The position numbers and the translations under genes were made by a program. From Bacteroidales bacterium (GTDB taxonomy: Bacteria; Bacteroidota; Bacteroidia; Bacteroidales; UBA7960), in the NCBI GenBank assembly GCA_012521995.1, contig JAAYLH010000077.1, positions 1 through 61,237 of the forward strand: a DNA stretch of 61,237 bases, written 5' to 3'. Positions 50,951 to 58,550 of this stretch are shown here, one piece after another. Within the stretch, counting starts at the first letter, position 1, and each line of letters opens with the position of its first letter. Under the pieces are notes generated by a model. It did not search any database, was not told the origin of the DNA, and saw only the letters and a program-made list of their open reading frames with translations.

Positions 50951-53239
50951 ATGAAAAGACTGGCTGAATTTATCATCCGTTCGAGGAAAGGAATCATAGG
51001 GCTGGTAGTCCTGATTACCCTGATCCTGGGGTATTTCATCAAAGACCTTAAGGTGAATCCAGATGTGCTGGGCTATTTACCCGAAGACGATCGCGCGGCC
51101 ATATTGTTCAGGGAAGTGGGGGAGCAATATGGGGGTAACGACCTGGTCATTGTGGGCCTTGAAGGCCGTGATGTGTTCACCTATGAGATGCTTGACCTGG
51201 TGCGACAGGTAACCGACAGCATGCGCACCATTGCAGGGATAAGCTATGTCACCAGCCTTACCAATGTAATCGATATCAAGAGCACGGAATATGGCATTGA
51301 GATCGGGCGGCTGGTGGATGAGTTTGAAATCCCGCAGAATGCTGATGAACTGGAGCGAATCAGGGCCTATGCAATGTCGAAGGACTTGTACAAGGGCAAC
51401 CTGGTATCGGCTGATTGCACTTCTACCCTGGTTATGGGAAAAGTAATGACAGGTGCTGATCGTACGAAAGCTGTAGAAGCCATACAGCAAAAACTGGAAG
51501 GCATCCCTTTCGGCGGCAGGTTTTATTACGGGGGGATGCCCGTTACGCTGCTCGAGCTCAGCAATGTGATCATCCGCGATGTCAAGTTCATTGCCCCTGT
51601 TGCCTTTCTTTTGATCTGCCTGGTTTTGTACCTGGGCTTTTTGAATAAGCGGGGCGTTATCCTGCCGATGATATCGGTGATCATTGCCATTATCTGGACC
51701 ATGGGCCTTGTAAGCCTGCTGGGATATGAGCTCACCATTATCACCAACGTTATCCCCGTGATCCTGATGGCAGTAGGTAGCGCTTATGCAATCCACGTGG
51801 TCAACCGCTTCCAGGAAGAAGTGAAGGACGATTCAAGGGAAGCCTTGAAGCGCGCATTAAGCTTTGTAATTATCCCGGTCTTCCTGGCCTCGCTGACAAC
51901 CGTATTTGGCTTCATCAGTTTCATTGCGGGCTCTTACCTCACCATGATCCGTGAGTTTGGCATCTTCAGCGCCCTGGGGGTATTGTTTTCCCTGCTGTTG
52001 GCCGTATTCTTTGTTCCTGCCCTGCTGGCTGTCTTACAGGGCAAGGATGCTGAAAAGACCAAAAACAAAACCGCTCCCGCCTTCCTCCGGACTCTCACCC
52101 TGGGCATTGAACGTTGGGCATTGAACCACCACCGCCAGGTCCTGTGGGTTTGGGGGTTATTGATCCTGCTGAGTTTATTGGGCATTACCCGCATCGAACG
52201 CAGAGTCGACCTGGTGGATTACTTCAGGGAAAACAACATCGTTCAGCAAAGCGAGAAATTGCTCAAGGAAAAGTTCAACGGCAGCGTGCCCCTCTATGTC
52301 AACATTAAGGGAGATATTCAAAGCCCAGAAGGCTTGAAACTGATGAAGGAAACCCAGGACTTTATGGACGGGTTTGACTACATCCCTTTCAGCCAGTCGG
52401 TGGCCGACTTGATTGAAGAGATGAATGAGGTAATGGGTGAAGGCAAACAAATCCCTGATGATCAATCGAAGATTGCCCAGCTGTGGTTCCTGCTCGACGG
52501 TCAGGAGATCATGGAACAATTGGTCAATTTTGACCTGACCGAAGGTCTGATTCAGGGCTATGTGGCAACCACCGATCTGCAAGTATTGCGCGAAATTGAG
52601 ATAAACTTTGAATCATTTGCCCGGGAACACAGCCGGGGTGATTTCCAGGTGGAGGTGACTGGCATCCCGATCATGTTCAAAAAGCTGGACGACAGCATCA
52701 TCAAGAGTCAGATCTACAGTCTGATCCTGGCCATATTGTTGGTGGTGGCGCTGGTCAGCATTCTGCAGCGCTCGTTTCTCAGGGGGCTGCTGACGGTTAT
52801 TCCCGTGTTTGTCACCCTGATTGTACTTTTCGGCACCATGGGGCTGACAGGTATCCCCCTCGACATTGCCACGGTGCTTACAGGCAGCGTAACCATTGGG
52901 ATTGGCATAGACTACGCAATCCACTTCATGTCGCATTTCGGCAAATCGTTCCTTGAAGGGAAAAACATCCGCGCAAGCATCGGGCAATCCATTGAGGTGA
53001 GCGGTCGCGCCATCCTCCTCAATATGCTTGCAGTCACCATTGGCTTTGCCGTATTGCTGTTCTCCAACCTTGTGCCCCTTCAGCGCTTCGGATTATTGAT
53101 TGCAGTCACCATGATCGTGTCGGCAATGGCGGCCCTGACCTTGCTGCCTGTAGCACTCCTGCTGTCGGGCGAAAGCATCAGCAAGATTTTCGGCAAACGC
53201 GAATCTTTAAGAAAGAGACTGAACATTTATAAAAAATAA
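50951..53239 (+). CDS. RND-superfamily exporter (MMPL/HpnN-like)
   Basis: 762 residues. Two repeats, each a membrane helix, a periplasmic domain and five further helices. The first helix is IIGLVVLITLILGYFI; the family signature GYLPEDDRAAILF follows. Helix blocks lie at about 210-350 and 590-750; GIGIDYAIHFMSHF near 653 is the conserved motif of this group. Size and lack of adaptor genes point to MMPL/HpnN-type lipid or hydrophobic-compound exporters rather than drug pumps of the AcrB size. It is followed 15 bp later by a LolA-like carrier gene and then an outer-membrane barrel gene. Together they could carry a lipid-like substrate across the periplasm. Confidence 0.9.
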   Translation: MKRLAEFIIRSRKGIIGLVVLITLILGYFIKDLKVNPDVLGYLPEDDRAAILFREVGEQYGGNDLVIVGLEGRDVFTYEMLDLVRQVTDSMRTIAGISYVTSLTNVIDIKSTEYGIEIGRLVDEFEIPQNADELERIRAYAMSKDLYKGNLVSADCTSTLVMGKVMTGADRTKAVEAIQQKLEGIPFGGRFYYGGMPVTLLELSNVIIRDVKFIAPVAFLLICLVLYLGFLNKRGVILPMISVIIAIIWTMGLVSLLGYELTIITNVIPVILMAVGSAYAIHVVNRFQEEVKDDSREALKRALSFVIIPVFLASLTTVFGFISFIAGSYLTMIREFGIFSALGVLFSLLLAVFFVPALLAVLQGKDAEKTKNKTAPAFLRTLTLGIERWALNHHRQVLWVWGLLILLSLLGITRIERRVDLVDYFRENNIVQQSEKLLKEKFNGSVPLYVNIKGDIQSPEGLKLMKETQDFMDGFDYIPFSQSVADLIEEMNEVMGEGKQIPDDQSKIAQLWFLLDGQEIMEQLVNFDLTEGLIQGYVATTDLQVLREIEINFESFAREHSRGDFQVEVTGIPIMFKKLDDSIIKSQIYSLILAILLVVALVSILQRSFLRGLLTVIPVFVTLIVLFGTMGLTGIPLDIATVLTGSVTIGIGIDYAIHFMSHFGKSFLEGKNIRASIGQSIEVSGRAILLNMLAVTIGFAVLLFSNLVPLQRFGLLIAVTMIVSAMAALTLLPVALLLSGESISKIFGKRESLRKRLNIYKK

Positions 53240-53254
53240 CCAAAATCGTGCGTT

Positions 53255-53998
53255 ATGAAAACCAGGCTTTTATCCTTAGTGGCAGTCTTACTTTTTTTGA
53301 CTTCAGCCCCTGCGCCCCTTTTTGCCCAGGATGTGGCTACAATATTGCAAAAAATAGACCAGGTCCTGTTTCAGCCCAATGACCAGACCAGCAATGTGCG
53401 TATGGTCCTGACCGACCGTAATGGGAATGAGCGCGTACGCGAGGCCTCTGTCTGGCAAAAGGGCTCCGACAAGCGCCTGTTCCGCTTTACAAGGCCCGCC
53501 TCAGAGGCAGGCATCGCTTTCCTCTCGCTGCCCGACGACCTGATGTACTTGTATATGCCTGCCTTCGGACGAGAGCGCCGCATCGCCTCACACGTCAAGA
53601 ACCAGTCCTTTGCAGGAACCGACTTCTCTTACGAGGACATGGAAACAAAAGAATATGCAAGAACTTATACGGGCCGGATCCTGCGGGAAGAAGGCAACCT
53701 CTATGTTCTGGAGTTGACAAGCTTGCCCAACATCAGGAGCGACTACTCAAAAATGATCGTTGCCGTCAACAAGCAAACCTTCACCCCTGAGCGCTCAGAG
53801 TCGTATGACAGGGGGGGGAACCTGGCCAAGACCGCCGCCTACACCTGGAAACGCCAGGGCAATTACTGGTTTCCCAGTGAAATCTTCCTGAAAGACGAAA
53901 AGAAAGGCTCAGCCACCCGCATGGTGATGTTCGATGTGAAGTTCGACACCAACATAAGCGACCAGGTGTTCACCCTTAGGAACCTGACGAGTTTCTGA
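53255..53998 (+). CDS. LolA-like outer-membrane lipoprotein-sorting protein
   Basis: 247 residues with signal peptide (LLSLVAVLLFLTSAPAPLFA). The body matches the 'outer membrane lipoprotein-sorting protein' family: VRMVLTDRNGNERVREASVW, RFTRPASEAGIAFLSLPDDL, MYLYMPAFGRERRIASHVK, FAGTDFSYEDMETKEY. This is a LolA-fold, half-open barrel that can hold a lipid chain in the periplasm. It commonly occurs next to RND exporters of this type, as here. Its cargo is unknown; it is not the housekeeping LolA. Confidence 0.9.
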   Translation: MKTRLLSLVAVLLFLTSAPAPLFAQDVATILQKIDQVLFQPNDQTSNVRMVLTDRNGNERVREASVWQKGSDKRLFRFTRPASEAGIAFLSLPDDLMYLYMPAFGRERRIASHVKNQSFAGTDFSYEDMETKEYARTYTGRILREEGNLYVLELTSLPNIRSDYSKMIVAVNKQTFTPERSESYDRGGNLAKTAAYTWKRQGNYWFPSEIFLKDEKKGSATRMVMFDVKFDTNISDQVFTLRNLTSF

Positions 53999-54136
53999 CC
54001 CGGTCACCTATCATCATAACCTGCATGGAGAAAGAGCTAAGCAGGTTTCGTGCCCATGGGGCCTGTTCGCCATGACTTGTTCATTACGGAGTTATTTTAA
54101 GGATTCCACTGTTTTCATTCAATTATTCATTCCATT

Positions 54137-55492
54137 ATGAAACGAATTGTTTTATTTCTGATCATTTTCCTTCCGTTTATTGTGCGGGCCCAGGACCAAA
54201 TTGTATTGCGCGGTGAGCTGAATGCCAATCAGCGTATGCTCCTTAACGACGGGAATGACTGGGCATGGAACGAGAATCGTCTGGATCTGGCCCTTGAAAA
54301 GCGCTTTGAAAAAACAAGGTTTTTCGGCAACCTATGGCTGCGGCATCTTGGGGCCCCTGCCCTGAGCAACAGTGCGGGCCTGTATTCGCAAGACCGGATA
54401 AACCCCTGGAGCCTGGATATCCGCGAAGCTTATGCCGAAGTGCGGGGATTCTTTTTTGAAAGCCTCGACCTGAAGGTTGGACGGCAGCGCATCGCATGGG
54501 GAACCTCAGATATGTTAAGCCCCACTGATATGCTTAACCCCTATGATCTGGAGGACATCCTTGATTTCGGGCGAAAAAACGGGTCGGATGCCCTTAACCT
54601 GACTTGGTATTTCGATGACGCGTGGTCGTTGCAGGCGATATACATGCCCTGGTTTAGGCCTGCCAATCTCCCGCTGGGACCCTTTTCCAATGTCTTCAGC
54701 TCCTCCATTGAACTGTCGGAAGGACTGACATTGAATGAATATTCCGACCGGCTCCGCATGCCCCGCCACAACCTAAAGGAAGGTGCATCGATTGGCTTCA
54801 GGATGAAAGGGTTTGCCCTGAATACCGATGTGTCCCTCAGCTATATCTACGGCCGCGAAACTCTGCCCCTGGTTAATGGGCTGATCCTCTCCCCTGCCGG
54901 TATGCAGGGAGAAACCAATGTGGAAAGCACCTTGTTCTTTCCCCGTTACCAGATGCTTGGGGCCGACCTGGCAAGCACCCTTGGAAATGTGGGCGTCTGG
55001 GCTGAAGCAGCGGTGTTTTTCCCTGATGAAGAGGTCGTGATGACCACCGATATAAGCCAGCTGTATGGACAACCCCAAGGCTCGGTCACCAGCGACAGCC
55101 TCCTGCTCGAGAAGACCCCTTACACCCGCTTTGTCGTTGGGGCTGACTATACTTTCACCAACGGGGTTTACCTCAACGTCCAGTTTATGCATGGCTTCCT
55201 GCACGAAAGGGGAAAAGGCTTGCTCAACGACTACCTGATTTTTGCTTGCGAACGGGGCATCCTTCAGGACAGATTGCTGCTCAGGCCCCTTGCAGGCGGA
55301 GTGGTGATTTCTGACTGGGATATGCCCAAAGAAAATTACGCAGTGTTTTATACCCCTGAAATAATCTATAAAGGCATTGATAATTTCGAAATATCACTGG
55401 GCGCCTTTTTATTTGAGGGAAAAGGAACCAATATTTTCGCGGGATTCACAGACTACAATATGCTTTCAGCAAGAGTAAAGTATAATTTCTGA
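54137..55492 (+). CDS. Outer-membrane beta-barrel protein of the RND operon
   Basis: 451 residues with signal peptide (MKRIVLFLIIFLPFIVRAQ). The protein consists of amphipathic strands with FEKTRFFGNLWLRHLG and LDLKVGRQRIAWGTSDMLSP near 115; the latter is typical of DUF1302-like porins found with RND/LolA-like clusters. It ends in LSARVKYNF with a terminal Phe, the outer-membrane barrel signature. It follows the LolA-like gene by 138 bp and is probably the outer-membrane exit or receiver of the system. Confidence 0.8.
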   Translation: MKRIVLFLIIFLPFIVRAQDQIVLRGELNANQRMLLNDGNDWAWNENRLDLALEKRFEKTRFFGNLWLRHLGAPALSNSAGLYSQDRINPWSLDIREAYAEVRGFFFESLDLKVGRQRIAWGTSDMLSPTDMLNPYDLEDILDFGRKNGSDALNLTWYFDDAWSLQAIYMPWFRPANLPLGPFSNVFSSSIELSEGLTLNEYSDRLRMPRHNLKEGASIGFRMKGFALNTDVSLSYIYGRETLPLVNGLILSPAGMQGETNVESTLFFPRYQMLGADLASTLGNVGVWAEAAVFFPDEEVVMTTDISQLYGQPQGSVTSDSLLLEKTPYTRFVVGADYTFTNGVYLNVQFMHGFLHERGKGLLNDYLIFACERGILQDRLLLRPLAGGVVISDWDMPKENYAVFYTPEIIYKGIDNFEISLGAFLFEGKGTNIFAGFTDYNMLSARVKYNF

Positions 55493-55605
55493 ATTTTCCC
55501 TGCTTCCCCAAAGGGTGAAAACCCTTTGCTTCAAGCAATGAACATTTTTGACCTAAATGCATTTATTTATCTAAATGAGTTAGGTATCAAGAATTTTTGC
55601 GAAAA

Positions 55606-58014
55606 ATGAAAAAGGCTTTCCTGATTATCTTCGATCTTTTTCTGGTCCTGCAGCTCATTGCTCAGGGAACAGCTGTTACAATAAGTGGATCCACCAGGTC
55701 GTCTGTTGATCGACAGCCGCTTCCTTTCGTTACCATACAGGCTTTTCAGGCCTCTGACAGCAGTTTTGTCACCGGAACCGTAAGCGACGTCCAGGGTATT
55801 TTCAGCATCAGCGGATTATCAACAGGAGATTACCTGCTGAAAACTTCTTTCGTCGGCTTTGATGATAAGTTCACCCCCTTTCACGTGGGGCGCCTCAGCT
55901 CTTTTCTTGATTTGGGAAACATCTTTATGGATGAGAGCAGCCTTTCGCTCGAAGGGGTTACCATCACCAGCATCCGCGAGGAAGTGGTCTCATCCATGGA
56001 CCGAAAGGTCTATACAATTGACGAGAATTTGAGCCAGCTTGGAGGCTCAGCCCTCCAGGCCATCCAAAACCTTCCGGGAGTGACCATTGACAGGGACGGA
56101 AAAGTATCCCTGAGGGGAAGTGACCAGGTGACAATCCTCATCGACGGCAAACAAACAGCCATCACGGGGATCGGCTCACAATCGGGATTGGAGAACATTC
56201 CTGCTTCAGCCATTGCTGGCATAGAAATCATCAACAACCCCTCGGCCCGGTATGATGCCAGCGGAATGGCAGGCATCGTCAACATTATTTTCAAGAAAGA
56301 ACAGAAGCATGGCTGGAATGGCCGTGCCGGCCTCACCCTTGGGGCCGGGGCCTTATCACTCAAAAAGGATAACCTGCCCGGCATCAGGGATCAGTACCGG
56401 TTTACTCCCAAGGTCAACCCTTCGCTCTCTGCCAACTATCGAAAGAACGCCCTTAACTTTTTCGTTCACGGCGATTTACTGTATCACAAAACCATGATGA
56501 AAAGTGAGTTCTTCCTCAGGGAATACGAAAGCAGCCCTGCGGTAAATCAGCAATGGCTTGAAAACCGAACCCAGCCCATTTACAATGTTCGGGGTGGACT
56601 CGATTATTCGCCCAATGAGCGTAACACCTTCACATTCTCAGCCCTTTTCAATTACAGGGAATATACCGATCTGGGCGACCTCCCTTACCTGCATGCCGGC
56701 ACAGGGGAAGAAATGCGCCTGTGGACCTATTATGAAAACGAGGTGAACCAAACGCTTTTTGCCACGATAACCCACAAGCACAGCTTCATCCAGCCGGGCC
56801 ACAGCCTGACCTCTGCAATAAACTATTCCTTCCGTAGAAAAGATGAGGTGTTTTATTTCGATAATCGGCAGCATGGCATTTTAGGAACCGACACCACGGC
56901 GCTCATCGCCGATGAAAATATTGTTGACCTGACGGTGGATTACGTAAGACCCTTGCGGGCTGGCCGCCTTGAAGCAGGCACCAAGCAAATGGCCCGCATC
57001 TTCCCAAATGACATTGTCTTCACCCCCGGCGTAAATTCCATCCTTGATCCGGGACTCGCAGGCACGGCCGAATATCGTGAATATATGTCGGCCGCTTACG
57101 CAAACTACGTGTACGAGCTGAAATCCCTTGAACTGGAAGCGGGTTTACGTGCAGAGTATTCTAAAATTGATTACCTCGTTGACCCCAATCACAGCGTGTA
57201 TGAAAGCGATGGCTTCGATTACTTCGGATTGTTTCCCAATGTTCGGGCGTCCTGGCTGATCACCGATAATAGCCGGCTGACGGGTTTCTACAACCGTCGC
57301 GTCGACCGCCCTTCAGAAAGCATGCTCAGGGTCTTCCCCACCTATGCTGACCCCGAGATCCTGAACATCGGCAACCCAACCCTTATCCCGCAATACACCC
57401 AGTCCTTTGAATTGGGTTACCGCAGGTCCTTTGAAAAGGGCTATGTTTATGGGGCGGCTTATCATCGCATTTCCAGGAACATCCTGACAAAGATCATCAC
57501 CGAAATCCCTGAGAGCAACCGCCTGGCATCCGTAAACCAGAATGCAGGCAAAGGTTACAATACAGGCCTGGAGCTGGTTGTGGCAGGCCAAATGGCTTCC
57601 CGGCTCAAGCTCAGTCTCAACACCAACATTTACCTGAATGAAATTGCCGCCTTTGAAATCGAGAATGCCTACCCCTCTATTATTTCATTTGCCCGGGAGG
57701 AACAATCGGCCTATGCAGGCAATGCCAAGCTGATCGTGGACATTGACCTCCCGAGTGATTGGGCCCTCCAGCTGACAGGCACCTATTTATCGCCCGACAT
57801 CATTCCCCAGGGAAAAATCCTTGCAAGGTATTATGTGGATGGCGGGATAAAAAAAGAAGTGCAGGGTGGCCGGGGTGAATTGTTCCTCAATGCGTCCGAC
57901 ATTTTCAATACCCTGGTGGTAAAGCACGAACTGGAAGGCAGCAATTTCAGCATTTCCTCACAGGATTATTACGAAACCCAGGTAGTCCGTATCGGGTATC
58001 AGTATCGCTTTTAA
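55606..58014 (+). CDS. TonB-dependent receptor-like outer-membrane protein
   Basis: 802 residues from the ATG at 55606 (MKKAFLIIFDLF); the frame start at 55597 adds only three residues. Signal peptide, a CarboxypepD_reg domain at about 25-105 (SRQPLPF-like segment, then IFSISGLSTGDYLLKTSFVG), and a plug domain with LGGSALQAIQNLPGVTIDRD and VSLRGSDQVTILIDGKQTAI near 165. A 22-strand-type barrel follows, ending in YETQVVRIGYQYRF with a terminal Phe. No SusD follows, so the substrate may be a metal chelate, vitamin or oligosaccharide. It is closed by the terminator at 58064. Confidence 0.88.
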   Translation: MKKAFLIIFDLFLVLQLIAQGTAVTISGSTRSSVDRQPLPFVTIQAFQASDSSFVTGTVSDVQGIFSISGLSTGDYLLKTSFVGFDDKFTPFHVGRLSSFLDLGNIFMDESSLSLEGVTITSIREEVVSSMDRKVYTIDENLSQLGGSALQAIQNLPGVTIDRDGKVSLRGSDQVTILIDGKQTAITGIGSQSGLENIPASAIAGIEIINNPSARYDASGMAGIVNIIFKKEQKHGWNGRAGLTLGAGALSLKKDNLPGIRDQYRFTPKVNPSLSANYRKNALNFFVHGDLLYHKTMMKSEFFLREYESSPAVNQQWLENRTQPIYNVRGGLDYSPNERNTFTFSALFNYREYTDLGDLPYLHAGTGEEMRLWTYYENEVNQTLFATITHKHSFIQPGHSLTSAINYSFRRKDEVFYFDNRQHGILGTDTTALIADENIVDLTVDYVRPLRAGRLEAGTKQMARIFPNDIVFTPGVNSILDPGLAGTAEYREYMSAAYANYVYELKSLELEAGLRAEYSKIDYLVDPNHSVYESDGFDYFGLFPNVRASWLITDNSRLTGFYNRRVDRPSESMLRVFPTYADPEILNIGNPTLIPQYTQSFELGYRRSFEKGYVYGAAYHRISRNILTKIITEIPESNRLASVNQNAGKGYNTGLELVVAGQMASRLKLSLNTNIYLNEIAAFEIENAYPSIISFAREEQSAYAGNAKLIVDIDLPSDWALQLTGTYLSPDIIPQGKILARYYVDGGIKKEVQGGRGELFLNASDIFNTLVVKHELEGSNFSISSQDYYETQVVRIGYQYRF

Positions 58015-58063
58015 TTTTTTTACAAAGCCCGCTGGCAGGGAAAAGTTTTATCATCTCCGAATC

Positions 58064-58107
58064 AAAAGCTGGCAGCCCTGATACCGGGCTGTCAGCTTTT
58101 GTTTTTC
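58064..58107 (+). terminator. Intrinsic terminator of the TonB-receptor gene
   Basis: 15-bp stem AAAAGCTGGCAGCCC / GGGCTGTCAGCTTTT (58064-58078, 58086-58100) with one mismatch, followed by GTTTTT. Confidence 0.88.
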
Positions 58108-58199
58108 CAAACCAAATATCAGGCAAAAAACACCTCTGCCATCACGGCCCTGATACCCTTTTCTGAATATTCCTAAACTGTATCCGGCTCGGAGATCAA

Positions 58200-58312
58200 A
58201 CGAATCTTAAACGTAGCTTAGACGTACTTAAAACGTAGTTTAAACGTGTACTGTACGTCTGAACTACGTCTTATCTACGTGTTAACTACGTCTGAACTAC
58301 GTCTGAACTAAG
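58200..58312. repeat. Inverted array with ACGT every 11 bp (copy 3, larger)
   Basis: ACGT occurs at 58211, 58222, 58233, 58244, 58255, 58266, 58277, 58288 and 58299, nine times at an exact 11-bp step; ACGA at 58200 continues the phase. Left units read like ACGTAGTTTAA, right units like ACGTCTGAACT, so the array is an imperfect palindrome about 58256.5. Confidence 0.9.
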
Positions 58313-58383
58313 AATATGGATCGGCTCTGCAAAGGTTCTACTCAGTCGGACTTATTGGAAAATTAAGGGAGGCGTCTGTGCAA

Positions 58384-58423
58384 ACAAAAAACAGCAAGGT
58401 ATCCTAAGAGACACCTTGCTGTT
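58384..58423 (-). terminator. Intrinsic terminator of the GH92 gene
   Basis: AACAGCAAGGT / ACCTTGCTGTT perfect 11-bp stem (58390-58400, 58413-58423). On the minus strand it is followed by TTTTTTG. It lies 128 bp past the GH92 stop. Confidence 0.82.
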
Positions 58424-58550
58424 CGTTTGTTAAAAAAGTACTAATTAGAGTTCAGAAATAAAAACTCGCTTATTCCATTGCCGGGATGTGGGGAAATTTC
58501 TTTTCTTTTTAGGTCCTTTTGATAAATCCTTGCAGTAAAACCGGCTGCAA

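Larger units (their letters stand above)
58015..58550. other. 536-bp convergent intergenic region
   Basis: This is the longest gap in the window. It holds a terminator for each flanking gene and, between them, the 11-bp ACGT array. Both neighbours point into it, so the array is not needed as a promoter. No reading frame was recognised. Confidence 0.7.

Noticed and set aside
58200-58312. CRISPR array
   Set aside because: Units are 11 bp with inverted symmetry and no spacers of 30 bp or so; no cas genes are near.
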